Source of the DNA: Neobacillus niacini
GTDB lineage: Bacteria; Bacillota; Bacilli; Bacillales; Cytobacillaceae
Length of the DNA: 64,000 bases
Reading direction: 5' to 3'
Assembly (NCBI RefSeq): GCF_030817595.1
Contig: NZ_JAUSZN010000001.1
Coordinates: 4,533,501 to 4,597,500 of the forward strand
Below the pieces are notes generated by a model, which was not told the DNA's origin, did no database searches, and worked only from the letters and a program-made list of their open reading frames with translations. Positions 1-8,335 of this stretch are shown here, piece by piece. The number at the start of each line of letters is the position of its first letter. The first letter of the stretch is position 1. Position numbers and translations under genes: made by a program.

Positions 1-25
1 TAGAAGATCTTAGATTTAATTCATG

Positions 26-209
26 GGCTGTGTTAAAGGAAACTAGTGGTTTTAGAACCTGTTGATTGGAGCGGAAGGCACGAAGACTCCTGCGGGAGGA
101 CGGGGCAGGTGAGACCCCACAGGCGCTTATGCGCCGAGGAGGCTCGCCGGCCCGCCCTCGGAAAGCGAAGTGCCTGGAGCGGAAATCAACAGACCTGTCT
201 AATGCAGAA
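26..209 (+). mobile_element. MITE-like palindromic element, copy 1 (184 bp, decayed right end)
   Basis: Begins GGCTGTGTTAAAGG and runs through a core (TGTTGATTGGAGCGG, GACTCCTGCGGGA, GAGACCCCACAGGCGC, GAGGAGGCTC, GCGGAAATCAACAG) that is nearly self-complementary end to end. The same core recurs at 40586, 49000 and 50850. The right terminus is degenerate and I see no target duplication, so this is an old copy. A 69-codon open frame inside it has no coding features. Confidence 0.75.
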
Positions 210-227
210 AAACCATAAAAACCCAAC

Positions 228-256
228 TTGCCAAAATAGGTTCACCTTGTTATAAT
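228..256 (+). promoter_or_regulatory. SigA-type promoter of rpmE
   Basis: TTGCCA (228-233), 17 bp spacer, TATAAT (251-256). The inverted repeat GTTCAC (240-245)/GTGAAC (257-262) brackets the -10 and could be an operator. L31 genes are often zinc-regulated, but this does not look like a clear Zur box. Confidence 0.75.
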
Positions 257-350
257 GTGAACAGTGTGTTTTTAGTATTTGATGCTTGTCCGAGACAGGC
301 ATGTATATAACTCTGTTTCGAATGATTCAGGGCGGAAGGAGATGAAAAGA

Positions 351-572
351 ATGAAAGCAGGAATTCATCCAAATTATAAAACAGTAACGGTGACATGCGC
401 ATGTGGTAACACATTTGAAACTGGTTCTGTTAGAAACGAAATTCGCGTTGAAACTTGTTCAGAATGTCATCCATTCTATACTGGTCGTCAAAAGTTTGCT
501 GAAGCTGGTGGACGTGTAGACCGTTTCAACAAAAAATACGGCCTTAAAGATCCAAACGCGCAACAACAATAA
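351..572 (+). CDS. rpmE: 50S ribosomal protein L31, zinc-binding form
   Basis: Large-subunit ribosomal protein of 73 residues. The start at 351 ([10 protein letters not shown]) is chosen because AAGGAG at 337-341 lies about 9 nt upstream; it leaves no spacing for the ATG at 342. A CACG pair near the N terminus and a CSEC pair give the four cysteines of the zinc-containing (C+) form, as opposed to the zinc-free YtiA type. The C terminus has FNKKYGLK as in B. subtilis plus a short tail. It is followed by its own terminator and by tdk, as in B. subtilis. Confidence 0.96.
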   Translation: MKAGIHPNYKTVTVTCACGNTFETGSVRNEIRVETCSECHPFYTGRQKFAEAGGRVDRFNKKYGLKDPNAQQQ

Positions 573-577
573 TTACA

Positions 578-614
578 CAAAACAGGCAAGCAGAAACTTA
601 CTTGCCTGTTTTTT
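578..614 (+). terminator. Intrinsic terminator after rpmE
   Basis: AACAGGCAAG and CTTGCCTGTT pair around a short loop and run into six T. Confidence 0.9.
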
Positions 615-688
615 AATTGAATAAAACATGTTGAATTTTAAAAATATAGACGTAATAGGTTTCGTACATAGGAAGGAGACGCCGATTT

Positions 689-1300
689 ATGTATTTAATG
701 AAGCAACTCGGATGGGTTGAGGTTATCTGCGGCAGTATGTTTTCAGGAAAATCAGAGGAATTGATTCGTCGGGTGAGACGGGCTCAATTTGCTAAACAAA
801 AAATAGCTGTTTTCAAGCCGAAAATTGACAATCGCTATAGCGAACAATCTGTCGTTTCTCATAATGGCAACTCTTTTCATGCGAAGCCAATTTCCCATTC
901 GATTGAAATTTTACATCATGTAGAGGCGGATATCGACATTATTGCCATTGATGAAGTGCAATTTTTCGATGAAGGGATTGTAAGAGTGGTTCAGCAGCTT
1001 GCTGACAGCGGGCATCGTGTTGTCGTAGCAGGGCTGGACATGGATTTCCGCGGCGAGCCTTTCGGGCAGATGCCGGCATTGATGGCGGTTGCTGAAACGG
1101 TAACAAAGCTTCAGGCTGTCTGCAGCGTTTGTGGTTCACCGTCAAGCCGGACACAGCGTTTAATCGATGGAAGACCAGCCTCTTATCATGATCCTGTAAT
1201 CTTAGTGGGTGCGTCAGAGGCCTATGAGCCGCGCTGTCGTCACCATCATGAAGTACCTAAAACTGCATCCTACCGCATACAAGAATCTGTGGTGAAATAA
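689..1300 (+). CDS. tdk: Thymidine kinase
   Basis: Phosphorylates thymidine to dTMP with ATP (pyrimidine salvage, cytosol). The 203-residue length is normal for the type II family. The P-loop GSMFSGKS lies at about residues 15-22, and IDEVQFFD supplies the catalytic base near Glu89. A structural zinc site is suggested by Cys146, Cys149 and Cys184 with nearby histidines. GGAAGGAGA sits about 10 nt before the ATG. It lies between rpmE and prfA as in B. subtilis and ends in a clear terminator. Confidence 0.95.
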   Translation: MYLMKQLGWVEVICGSMFSGKSEELIRRVRRAQFAKQKIAVFKPKIDNRYSEQSVVSHNGNSFHAKPISHSIEILHHVEADIDIIAIDEVQFFDEGIVRVVQQLADSGHRVVVAGLDMDFRGEPFGQMPALMAVAETVTKLQAVCSVCGSPSSRTQRLIDGRPASYHDPVILVGASEAYEPRCRHHHEVPKTASYRIQESVVK

Positions 1301-1334
1301 AGTGTAAGAGGCGACGCCTTCTTACACTTTTTTA
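1300..1334 (+). terminator. Intrinsic terminator after tdk
   Basis: AAGTGTAAGA pairs with TCTTACACTT and is followed by a T run. The stem starts at the tdk stop codon. Confidence 0.9.
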
Positions 1335-1401
1335 TTTGGAATAATCTTACTAGAACCTTCCTTCAACTGCTTGGGAAAGATAGTTGTAGGAGGTGTAAGT
1401 A

Positions 1402-1851
1402 ATGAAAAAGTGGTTGTTTTTTACTTTTTTTGCGGTTCTACTGCTATCGGGTTGTATGAAAGGAAACGACACGGATAATACCGCCTACGATTTAAAAAAG
1501 GACACGATGAACCCGAACTATATGTCCAACCGTGCTGATAATCGACCGGAACGCGACATGGGAGAAATGTCTGACCAAAATCCTAACTTCCTTAATTTGA
1601 GAGGAACGAGTTTGAATGACGCCTCAAATAGAAATAATATGGGCAGAGATATAGACGTTGCCAGAGATATTGTAAACGGCACCGATAATTTTAGATCCCA
1701 ATCCATTTGGATCAACAACGCAGGGGATCAGATGACCGTTACTGTTGATACAAAAGGCAATCTCAACGGCAAAGAACGTGCCATTGACAAGCTTCGGAGA
1801 AAACTTGAACAGGCACTTCCGCGCTATACCATTAAAATAAGGGAACAATAA
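1402..1851 (+). CDS. Small lipoprotein, possibly YhcN/YlaJ-type sporulation lipoprotein
   Basis: A lysine-tagged hydrophobic leader ends in the lipobox LLSGC with Cys18, so the protein should be lipid-anchored outside the membrane. The middle (residues about 20-85) is Asn/Asp-rich and probably disordered. The C-terminal 65 residues (DVARDIVNGT, then alternating strand and helix) resemble the small alpha/beta fold of the Spore_YhcN_YlaJ family. That link is a weak inference from pattern only. AGGAGGTG lies just before the ATG. It is monocistronic between tdk and prfA, with a terminator directly after. Confidence 0.75.
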   Translation: MKKWLFFTFFAVLLLSGCMKGNDTDNTAYDLKKDTMNPNYMSNRADNRPERDMGEMSDQNPNFLNLRGTSLNDASNRNNMGRDIDVARDIVNGTDNFRSQSIWINNAGDQMTVTVDTKGNLNGKERAIDKLRRKLEQALPRYTIKIREQ

Positions 1852-1881
1852 CATGCTCTGGCTTCAGGGCGTGTTTTTTTT
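1851..1881 (+). terminator. Intrinsic terminator after the lipoprotein gene
   Basis: ACATGCTCTG/CAGGGCGTGT hairpin with eight T. Confidence 0.85.
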
Positions 1882-1944
1882 CTTTACGTACCCACGATCC
1901 ATCTCCAAACAACCCTCCAAAAATTTTTACGGATGAATTTGGTT

Positions 1945-1973
1945 TTGACGGGGGTTTTCACCTATACTATAAT
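1945..1973 (+). promoter_or_regulatory. SigA-type promoter of prfA-prmC
   Basis: TTGACG (1945-1950), 17 bp spacer, perfect TATAAT (1968-1973), 36 bp before the prfA GTG. Confidence 0.85.
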
Positions 1974-2009
1974 TAGAATGTTATGGACAAAAACTAGAGG
2001 TGAATAACT

Positions 2010-3083
2010 GTGTTTGATCGTCTTCAATCCGTTGAAGATCGCTATGAGAGATTAAATGAACTCTTGAGCGATCCAGAAATTATTAATGATTCAAAAAAAC
2101 TTCGTGAATATTCAAAAGAACAATCTGATATACAAGAGACTGTACAAACCTATCGTGAATATAAAGACGTCCGCGAACAACTTAAGGATGCCAAGGCAAT
2201 GCTTGAGGAAAAGCTCGACAACGATATGCGTGATATGGTCAAGGAAGAAGTTAATGAGCTTGAAAAGCAAATTGAGGAACTAGAAGCAAGAATGAAGTTC
2301 CTGATGATTCCGAAGGATCCAAATGATGACAAGAACGTTATCTTTGAAATCCGCGGCGCTGCTGGCGGTGAGGAAGCGGCGTTATTCGCGGGTACGCTTT
2401 ATCGTATGTACAGCCGTTATGCGGAAGCACAGGGCTGGAAAACTGAATTGATTGACGCCAACCCGACTGGTCTTGGCGGCTACAAAGAAATCAGCTTTAT
2501 GATCAATGGGCAGGGTGCTTATTCTAAACTGAAATTTGAAAATGGCGCTCACCGAGTTCAGCGTGTACCGGAAACGGAATCAGGCGGACGGATTCATACT
2601 TCAACCGCTACCGTTGTTTGCTTACCGGAAGCAGAAGATGTAGAAGTTGAAATTCATGATAAAGATATCCGTTTTGATGCGTTTGCTTCAAGCGGAGCCG
2701 GCGGACAGTCTGTTAATACAACGATGTCAGCCGTTCGTTTAACCCATATTCCAACTGGAATCGTTGTTTCCATCCAGGACGAAAAGTCTCAGCATAAAAA
2801 CAAAGACAAGGCGATGAAGGTATTACGTGCACGTGTTTATGACAAGTTCCAGCAGGAAGCACAGGCTGAGTATGATCAGGTTCGTAAGTCTGCCGTTGGT
2901 ACGGGTGACCGTTCTGAACGTATTCGTACTTACAACTTCCCGCAAAACCGTGTGACCGACCACCGTATCGGCTTAACCCTTCAGAAGCTTGATCAAATTA
3001 TCGAAGGTAAGCTTGACGAAATCATCGACGCATTAACGCTAGAAGACCAAACAAGCAAGCTTGAAAGTGGTCAAGATGAGTAA
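2010..3083 (+). CDS. prfA: Peptide chain release factor 1 (RF-1)
   Basis: Recognises UAA and UAG in the ribosomal A site and triggers peptide release. The 357 residues match the family length. A GTG start preceded by AGAGGTGAAT is used. The N-terminal coiled-coil domain (about 1-100) is followed by the core with the catalytic GGQ at 231-233 within [11 protein letters not shown], then the Arg/Lys-rich C terminus. The gene overlaps prmC, whose product methylates the GGQ glutamine, so enzyme and substrate are translationally coupled. Confidence 0.97.
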   Translation: MFDRLQSVEDRYERLNELLSDPEIINDSKKLREYSKEQSDIQETVQTYREYKDVREQLKDAKAMLEEKLDNDMRDMVKEEVNELEKQIEELEARMKFLMIPKDPNDDKNVIFEIRGAAGGEEAALFAGTLYRMYSRYAEAQGWKTELIDANPTGLGGYKEISFMINGQGAYSKLKFENGAHRVQRVPETESGGRIHTSTATVVCLPEAEDVEVEIHDKDIRFDAFASSGAGGQSVNTTMSAVRLTHIPTGIVVSIQDEKSQHKNKDKAMKVLRARVYDKFQQEAQAEYDQVRKSAVGTGDRSERIRTYNFPQNRVTDHRIGLTLQKLDQIIEGKLDEIIDALTLEDQTSKLESGQDE

Positions 3084-3918
3084 GAAAGTGTATGAAGCTC
3101 TGCAATGGGCTTCTTCTTTTTTAAAAAAAGCAAATCGGGACGAAAACGCCGGAGAGCTGCTGCTCCGACATTTTACTGGAATGTCGCGGGCACAGCTGTT
3201 TGCTAATGTCCGTGATGACCTGCCAGGGGAACAATGGGAAGTGTTTGAAAAGGCGGTCCATGAACATGTAAAAGGAACGCCGGTGCAATACATAATCGGC
3301 TCAGAGGAGTTCTATGGACGGAAGTTTATCGTTAATGAAGAGGTGCTAATTCCGCGGCCTGAAACGGAGGAACTCGTTTATGAAACGTTGAAACGAATCA
3401 ATAAGCGGGAACTAAAGGTGGTCGACATTGGAACGGGCAGCGGGGCAATTGCGATTAGCCTAAAGCTTGAACAGCCTTCTTTAACGGTATATGCCTCTGA
3501 TATTGCGGAAGAGTCATTAAAGGTGGCACGAGAAAATGCCCGCCTGCTTGGTGCCCACGTTGAATTTGTTCATGGTGATTTACTGCAGCCTTTCCGCGGG
3601 CAAAAGTTTGATGTGGTGATTTCGAATCCGCCGTATATTCCTGTAAGTGATATCGAAACCATGTCTGTAGTGGTAACAGAGCATGAACCGCACCGGGCTT
3701 TATTTGCTGGTGAGGATGGTCTGGATTTTTATCGCCGCTTTATGGTGGAGCTTCCGGAGGTGATCGCTTCGCGCGCGCTGGTTGGCTTTGAAATTGGGGC
3801 CGGTCAGGGGGAGGCGGTAGCCGACCTTTTTAAAAAGGCGTTTGTGAATGTGAAGGTAGAAGTTCTTAATGATATAAACGGCAAGGACCGGATGGTGTTT
3901 GCTGAGATAGCAGAGTGA
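3076..3918 (+). CDS. prmC: Release factor glutamine methyltransferase
   Basis: Transfers a methyl group from S-adenosylmethionine to the GGQ glutamine of release factors. I start it at ATG 3076, which overlaps the prfA stop (ATGAGTAA) and gives 280 residues. An upstream in-frame TTG at 3061 is possible but has no better ribosome site. The N-terminal helical substrate-binding domain is about residues 1-75. The SAM motif [11 protein letters not shown] and the catalytic NPPY in [10 protein letters not shown] are intact. A terminator overlaps the stop codon. Confidence 0.95.
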   Translation: MSKKVYEALQWASSFLKKANRDENAGELLLRHFTGMSRAQLFANVRDDLPGEQWEVFEKAVHEHVKGTPVQYIIGSEEFYGRKFIVNEEVLIPRPETEELVYETLKRINKRELKVVDIGTGSGAIAISLKLEQPSLTVYASDIAEESLKVARENARLLGAHVEFVHGDLLQPFRGQKFDVVISNPPYIPVSDIETMSVVVTEHEPHRALFAGEDGLDFYRRFMVELPEVIASRALVGFEIGAGQGEAVADLFKKAFVNVKVEVLNDINGKDRMVFAEIAE

Positions 3919-3942
3919 TTCTAAACGAATTGCTCTGTTTTT
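3911..3942 (+). terminator. Intrinsic terminator overlapping the prmC stop
   Basis: CAGAGTGATTC and GAATTGCTCTG form an 11-bp stem with two wobble pairs, followed by five T. The prmC TGA lies inside the left arm. Confidence 0.8.
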
Positions 3943-3989
3943 GTTATTAACGCCGTTTTTGCATAGATTGATGTTTAATGAAGGTTATT

Positions 3990-4782
3990 GAGGACAAATC
4001 GGGTGGCATGGTAGAAGGATTAGTCCTTAATCTAGGGTCTTGAGGACAAATCGAATGGCATGGCAGAAGGATTAGTCCTTAATCCAGGGTCTTGAGGACA
4101 AATCGCAGGACTTGGCGAAAGGATTAGTCCTTAATCCAGGGTCTTGAGGACAGATCGAATGGCATGGCAGAAGGATTAGTCCTTAATCCAGGGTCTTGAG
4201 GACAAATCGAATGGCATGGCGGAAGGATTAGTCCTTAATCTAGTGCCTTGAGGACAAATCGCAGGACTTGGCGGAAGGATTAGTCCTTAATTCAGGGTCT
4301 TGAGGACAAATCGCATGGCATGGCGGAAGGATTAGTCCTTAATCTAGGGTCTTGAGGACAAATCGAATGGCATGGCAGAAGGATTAGTCCTTAATCCAGG
4401 GTATTGAGGACAAATCGCAGGACTTGGCGGAAGGATTAGTCCTTAATCCAGGGTCTTGAGGACAAATCGAATGGCATGGCAGAAGGATTAGTCCTTAATC
4501 TTGTGCCTTGAGGACTTATCGCAAGACTTGGCGGAAGGATTAGTCCTTAATTCAGGGCCTTGAGGACAAATCGCATGGCATGACAGAAGGATTAGTCCTT
4601 AATCTAGTGCCTTGAGGACAAATCGCAGGACTTGGCAGAAGGATTAGTCCTTAATCCAGGGCCTTGAGGACAAATCGCAGGACTTGGCAGAAGGATTAGT
4701 CCTTAATCCAGGGCCTTGAGGACAAATCGCATGGCATGGCAGAAGGATTAGTCCTTAATCCAGGGTCTTGAGGACAGATCGC
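3990..4782. repeat. Tandem array of 15 complete 52-bp hairpin-forming units plus a partial 16th
   Basis: Units start exactly every 52 bp (3990, 4042, 4094 ... 4718; partial at 4770). Each opens GAGGACAAATCG and closes GGATTAGTCCTTAATC. The two ends are imperfect inverted copies, so every unit can fold (TTGAGGAC/GTCCTTAA plus AATC/GATT) around a variable loop. Two loop types alternate: A with ATGGCATGGC and B with AGGACTTGGC. They run A A B, A A B, A A B, A B A B B A. There is no open frame through it and no gene on either strand. A diverged three-unit array with the same 52-bp period lies at 61161. Confidence 0.97.
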
Positions 4783-4805
4783 TCAAGCTGAAAAGAACCT
4801 TACAT

Positions 4806-4838
4806 AAAAAAAGCGATCCTCCGTGACCGAAGCATCGC
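4806..4838 (-). terminator. Terminator of the small minus-strand gene
   Basis: Read on the minus strand, GCGAT and ATCGC pair around a GC-rich loop and are followed by seven T, about 10 nt past the stop of the 41-codon gene. Confidence 0.65.
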
Positions 4839-4849
4839 ATTTCCTGTGA

Positions 4850-4975
4850 TTACTTATTGTGTTGTCGTTCCTGGGCTTTTAAAGCGACTTTTTCAAGTCC
4901 GGTATGCGCAAATTCCACATCGGTTTTGGGCATAGCAGGATTATGCTGTACTTTCTTGTTCTTCTGTTTAGACAT
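4850..4975 (-). CDS. Small 41-residue hydrophilic protein, unknown
   Basis: Reading the minus strand from ATG at 4975 gives a 41-residue basic protein beginning MSKQKNKKVQ and ending KAQERQHNK. A strong ribosome site (AAGGTGGTG) lies 5 nt upstream and a terminator follows. It has no membrane segment or signal. Size and composition resemble the many small, basic, spore-associated proteins of Bacillaceae, and it is divergent from a SASP gene. I do not recognise the family. Confidence 0.65.
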   Translation of the reverse strand: MSKQKNKKVQHNPAMPKTDVEFAHTGLEKVALKAQERQHNK

Positions 4976-5071
4976 GTTTTCACCACCTTCTAAAAAAAGA
5001 TGCCAACATCTCTGTTAGTTTGCATTCTTTTTGGAAGGCTATGAATCCAAAAGTTACCAACATACTATTAC

Positions 5072-5101
5072 GAATAACTTAAGCTATCTCATTCCAAACT
5101 A
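5072..5101 (+). promoter_or_regulatory. Sigma-G-type promoter of the SASP gene
   Basis: GAATA (5072-5076) matches the GMATR -35. An 18-bp spacer leads to CAAACTA (5095-5101), one mismatch from CATNMTA. Forespore-specific expression fits the gene. Confidence 0.7.
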
Positions 5102-5139
5102 TAAGTGTAAAACAATTACACTATAGGAGATGATACAAA

Positions 5140-5343
5140 ATGGCAAGAAGCAACAATAGCAATCAGCTTTTAGTTCCAGGAGTAGAACAGGCACTTGAAC
5201 AAATGAAGTATGAAATTGCACAAGAATTTGGAGTACAGCTTGGAGCCGACACATCTTCACGCGCTAACGGATCTGTTGGTGGCGAAATTACAAAGCGTTT
5301 AGTTAGTATGGCTGAGCAGCACTTAGGCGGAACTTTCCGTTAA
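5140..5343 (+). CDS. Alpha/beta-type small acid-soluble spore protein
   Basis: Binds and shields DNA in the dormant forespore and is degraded at germination as an amino-acid source. 67 residues. The N-terminal half contains the GPR protease site ([12 protein letters not shown], cleavage within the Glu-Ile/Ala stretch) and the C-terminal half the conserved [27 protein letters not shown] precedes the ATG. The sigma-G-like promoter upstream agrees. It is monocistronic with a strong terminator. Confidence 0.95.
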   Translation: MARSNNSNQLLVPGVEQALEQMKYEIAQEFGVQLGADTSSRANGSVGGEITKRLVSMAEQHLGGTFR

Positions 5344-5354
5344 TCCACATAAGC

Positions 5355-5378
5355 ACCCGCACGCTTGTGCGGGTTTTA
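5355..5378 (+). terminator. Intrinsic terminator after the SASP gene
   Basis: ACCCGCAC/GTGCGGGT with a GCTT loop, then a T-rich tract. Confidence 0.9.
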
Positions 5379-5426
5379 TTTTTTTGCTTTTTGTTAAAAG
5401 GAAATCTAGTTTTTTTAAATTTACTA

Positions 5427-5455
5427 GTTTAAGATTCTTGGCATTTGTCCACAAT
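5427..5455 (+). promoter_or_regulatory. Candidate sigma-F promoter of spoIIR
   Basis: GTTTA (5427-5431) fits GYWTA. After 15 bp, GTCCACAAT (5447-5455) fits the invariant positions of GGNRANANT. The match is modest, but spoIIR is a known early sigma-F gene. A transcript from here excludes the upstream TTG at 5445 as start. Confidence 0.45.
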
Positions 5456-5483
5456 GAGGATAGTGAAGGGACGGTGCGAGAAT

Positions 5484-6386
5484 ATGAATATGAACAGTAA
5501 AGTTTTGGTGTGGTCTTATTTAATCATTTTATCGTTAGGAACGATATTAAACTTATATATGCCGAAAACGGAAGCGGTGGCAAAGGATTCAATCGTTATT
5601 CCAGCTGAGGCGATTCGCCTTCGTATTCTAGCAAATAGCGATAGTGCAGAGGATCAGGAAATTAAACGAAAGGTCCGTGACGCAGTCAATGCACAAATCA
5701 CGTTATGGGTTCAGGATTTAACATCTTTGGATAAAGCAAAATCTGTCATTAATTCAAAGCTTCCAGAAGTTCAAGCTATTGCGGAAAAGGTTGTAGCAGA
5801 GCAAGGGTCGATTCAAAGCGTGAATGTGGAGTTTGGGAAAGTTCAATTTCCAACTAAATTGTATGGTGAGTTTTTATATCCTGCAGGCGAGTACCAAGCG
5901 ATCTTAATTACTTTAGGTGAAGGGACAGGCGCTAACTGGTGGTGTGTGCTTTACCCGCCATTATGTTTCTTAGATTTTTCTAATGGAGTAGCCGTACAAA
6001 GTGATGGTTTTGAAGATAAAGCATATGCAGCTGAGAAGGAAGAGCAAGTGGCAGAAGCTTCGGAAGAACTAGAAAAAGTAGAAGAGAAAGTGACAAATTC
6101 CGTTAAGAATGTAAATGCTAAGAAAGAACAGATTCAAGTAGAAGAGCAGATCGAAGAAGAAGTTGAAGAGGTAAAACAGGTTGTAGTAGAAAAAGAAGTT
6201 AAGCAAGTTGTCGAAGGAAAGAAAGTAGAAGTAAAAGAACCAGTTGAGAAAGAAGTAGTAGAGGAAAAACAAACACCTGTTAAAAAGAAAGCGGTAAAAG
6301 AGGCTCCGGTGTATACTGCAGAAGATGAAGAACCGGTTAAAGTGAAGTTTTTTGTAGTAGAAATGTTTGAGGGTATTTTTAAATAA
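5484..6386 (+). CDS. spoIIR: Stage II sporulation protein R with an acidic/basic coiled-coil insertion
   Basis: Forespore-secreted signal that activates SpoIIGA to process pro-sigma-E in the mother cell. One N-terminal membrane/signal segment (about residues 5-25) precedes the conserved core AIRLRILANSDSAEDQEIKRKVRDAV and GTGANWWCVLYPPLCF. After about residue 180 comes a stretch of about 105 residues made almost only of Glu, Lys, Val and Gln, then the family-like C-terminal tail VKFFVVEMFEGIF. Total length is 300 against about 224 in B. subtilis. Start is ATG 5484 or 5490; the ribosome site (AAGGGACGG) is weak. Confidence 0.92.
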   Translation: MNMNSKVLVWSYLIILSLGTILNLYMPKTEAVAKDSIVIPAEAIRLRILANSDSAEDQEIKRKVRDAVNAQITLWVQDLTSLDKAKSVINSKLPEVQAIAEKVVAEQGSIQSVNVEFGKVQFPTKLYGEFLYPAGEYQAILITLGEGTGANWWCVLYPPLCFLDFSNGVAVQSDGFEDKAYAAEKEEQVAEASEELEKVEEKVTNSVKNVNAKKEQIQVEEQIEEEVEEVKQVVVEKEVKQVVEGKKVEVKEPVEKEVVEEKQTPVKKKAVKEAPVYTAEDEEPVKVKFFVVEMFEGIFK

Positions 6387-6389
6387 ATA

Positions 6390-6425
6390 ATGCCAGTCCT
6401 GAATGCGGGGCTGGCTATTTTTTTT
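6390..6425 (+). terminator. Intrinsic terminator after spoIIR
   Basis: GCCAGTCC/GGGGCTGGC hairpin followed by eight T. Confidence 0.9.
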
Positions 6426-6495
6426 CTAGTAATTCTAGTTCTAACTCTCTTAAATTTTCATAGTAATAGAGTATCAACTAAAAGAGGTGGTAGGG

Positions 6496-6942
6496 ATGCA
6501 AGCAGTTATTCGATGCGCGAACAAAGAGGATTTGAACGGTTTAAGAGAGTTTTTGACGAGGGCGAATCTGGGTTGTGAAGGACTAAGTGAGGAAACTGTG
6601 GAGTTCTTTTTATTGCTAGAGGATGAGGATGGGGCGATTAAGGGTACACTTGGAATGGAAGTATTTGCAGAGTGTGGTTTATTGCGTTCGTTGGTTGTTT
6701 CACCGGGACAAGCTGAAAAGGATATTTTCCTGTTGATCACACAGATGATGCAATTAGCGAAGGAAAAAGGGTTAAGAAGTTTGTTTTTGGCGACTAATAA
6801 GGGAGTGGCGCTGCCATTTTTTGAGTTGCTTGGGTTTGAGAAGGTGGCACGGGACCAATTACCTGAGGAAATGTATAGCTTAGAGCATATTCGACATGTA
6901 TTTAATGTGGATAACTCGTTATTTTTGAAATTTTCATTATAA
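6496..6942 (+). CDS. ywlB: GNAT-family N-acetyltransferase (YwlB)
   Basis: 148 residues with the small GNAT layout: helices, a beta hairpin (EDGAIKGTLGMEV), the acetyl-CoA-binding strand LLRSLVVSPG and a C-terminal LPFFELLGFEKVAR typical of the family. Substrate unknown. The start ATG 6496 is preceded by AGAGGTGG. An in-frame GTG at 6487 lies inside that ribosome site. Position between spoIIR and ywlC is the basis for the name. Its last codons contain a perfect DnaA box (6906-6914). Confidence 0.85.
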   Translation: MQAVIRCANKEDLNGLREFLTRANLGCEGLSEETVEFFLLLEDEDGAIKGTLGMEVFAECGLLRSLVVSPGQAEKDIFLLITQMMQLAKEKGLRSLFLATNKGVALPFFELLGFEKVARDQLPEEMYSLEHIRHVFNVDNSLFLKFSL

Positions 6943-7333
6943 TTGTGGATTAATCCACAAAGTTATCCACTTTTTCGGAAAAGTTATACACAAATTGTGG
7001 ACAAAGGGTTGTGTTTATCCCCACCTTCTACTATACTTTCAAATGGAATATGAGACAAAGAGCCTAAATTCGGCAAATTTCGATATCATTTGCGCTTTTG
7101 ATAAAGGTGGATAACTATGAACACAAAAGTTTGGAAAGTGGATAAATGTGTGGATAACCTCAAAAATAATCCACAGGTTGTGGATGCCGCTCAATTTTTA
7201 CAAGAAAATGAAGTGGTTGCACTGCCTACAGAAACAGTTTATGGCTTAGGGGGTAATGCTGAAAGTGATGTGGCTGTGGAAAAAATCTTTGCTGCGAAAG
7301 GCAGACCAAGCGATAATCCACTGATTATCCACA
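6906..7333. promoter_or_regulatory. DnaA-box cluster across the ywlB end, intergenic region and ywlC start
   Basis: Perfect TTATCCACA boxes (either strand) at 6906-6914, 7149-7157 and 7325-7333. One-mismatch boxes at 6944, 6951, 6963, 6984, 6996, 7015, 7106, 7137, 7167 and 7179. 6943-6960 is a perfect palindrome of two facing boxes. That is 13 boxes in 428 bp, ten of them within 245 bp. The N-terminal codons of ywlC (Val-Asp, Cys-Val-Asp, Val-Val-Asp) are shaped by the boxes. B. subtilis has DnaA-box clusters outside oriC, and I recall one at ywlC. Confidence 0.85.
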
Positions 7334-8160
7334 TTGCTGACAAACAGCAACTCAATTCGTTTGTTACGGAGGTTCCAGAAAAGGCGGCTGTTTTGATGGA
7401 TGAGTTTTGGCCAGGACCCTTGACGATTATTTTTAAAAAGAAAGATGGGGTCTTGTCAGAAAAGGCAACCGCGGGCTTGGAAACCGTCGGTGTTAGAATG
7501 CCGGATCATCCTGTGGCATTAGCACTGTTGAAAAAATGCCAGCTGCCGATTGCAGCACCGAGTGCGAATAGCTCCGGGAAACCAAGTCCTACAAATGCAC
7601 AGCATGTCATCGAGGATTTGAACGGGAAAATTGCCGGAGTGCTTGATGGCGGTTCGACGGGTGTCGGTGTAGAATCAACGGTTTTAGACTGCACGGAGGA
7701 AATTCCGTTAATTTTAAGACCGGGCGGGGTGACGAAGGAGCAGCTTGAAGCTGTTGTGGGTGAGGTCCGTCTCGACTCCGCGCTGCTTGATGAAGCTTCA
7801 AAGCCGAAAGCTCCTGGCATGAAGTATCAGCATTATGCACCAAACGCACCGCTCTATTTAGTAAATGGAAGTCCCTCTTTTTTGCGATGTTTAATAGCAG
7901 AAAAGCAGAAGGAAGGGCTGCGTGTCGGCGTGCTCACAACGGAGGAAAGTGTCGAGGCTTATCCTAGTGATGTCGCAATCGCTTGTGGAAAAAGAAGTGA
8001 GCTTGAAAGTGTTGCTGCGGCGCTTTATGACACATTGCGGAAGTTTAACCAGGAAAAAGTGGATATTATCTATAGTGAAATGTTTCCGAATACCGGTGTA
8101 GGTCATGCTATTATGAATCGATTGCAAAAGGCCGCTGGCAACAAAATAATTAGTGAGTAG
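7117..8160 (+). CDS. ywlC: L-threonylcarbamoyladenylate synthase, Sua5/YwlC type
   Basis: Makes threonylcarbamoyl-AMP from threonine, bicarbonate and ATP, the first step of t6A37 tRNA modification (cytosol). 347 residues: the YrdC domain (about 20-220) shows [27 protein letters not shown] and [13 protein letters not shown]. The Sua5 C-terminal domain follows a [14 protein letters not shown] linker. AAAGGTGG lies before the ATG. The first 25 codons are unusually built because they overlap DnaA boxes. A terminator follows. Confidence 0.95.
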   Translation: MNTKVWKVDKCVDNLKNNPQVVDAAQFLQENEVVALPTETVYGLGGNAESDVAVEKIFAAKGRPSDNPLIIHIADKQQLNSFVTEVPEKAAVLMDEFWPGPLTIIFKKKDGVLSEKATAGLETVGVRMPDHPVALALLKKCQLPIAAPSANSSGKPSPTNAQHVIEDLNGKIAGVLDGGSTGVGVESTVLDCTEEIPLILRPGGVTKEQLEAVVGEVRLDSALLDEASKPKAPGMKYQHYAPNAPLYLVNGSPSFLRCLIAEKQKEGLRVGVLTTEESVEAYPSDVAIACGKRSELESVAAALYDTLRKFNQEKVDIIYSEMFPNTGVGHAIMNRLQKAAGNKIISE

Positions 8161-8163
8161 GTG

Positions 8164-8198
8164 CAGGTTCTCCTTAAAGAAGGAGGCCTGTTTTTTTG
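8164..8198 (+). terminator. Intrinsic terminator after ywlC
   Basis: CAGGTTCTCCTT/AAGGAGGCCTG hairpin followed by seven T. Confidence 0.9.
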
Positions 8199-8202
8199 GA
8201 AT

Positions 8203-8270
8203 TGTCCAGCTCCAGGCGCATCGGCTCGTCTTCTACTGTTGCGTTTACGCTGGGGGCTTTGCGCTTTTCT
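8203..8270 (-). repeat. Short palindromic intergenic repeat, family 2, minus orientation
   Basis: TGTCCAGCTCCAGGCGCATCGGCTCG ... GGGGGCTTTGCGCTTTTCT is the reverse complement of the ends of the element at 9472-9592 (AGAAAAGCGGAAGGCGCC ... GGCGCCTGGAGCTGGACA), with a shorter middle. Confidence 0.7.
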
Positions 8271-8335
8271 TAATTCTAAATCCTTTTGGACGTGCATATG
8301 TTAAATCAGGGCAAGTCCGAGGGGGTAGAGTTAGC

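Noticed and set aside
46..255. 69-codon open frame
   Set aside because: It lies inside a palindromic MITE-like repeat, has Arg/Gly-biased composition, and has no ribosome site.
3990..4782. CRISPR-like appearance of the tandem array
   Set aside because: Units are contiguous 52-bp near-identical copies with no unique spacers of constant length, and no cas gene is present.
8160..8335. Manganese (yybP-ykoY) riboswitch before mntP
   Set aside because: The region is a terminator followed by a family-2 repeat; I see none of the conserved riboswitch loops.
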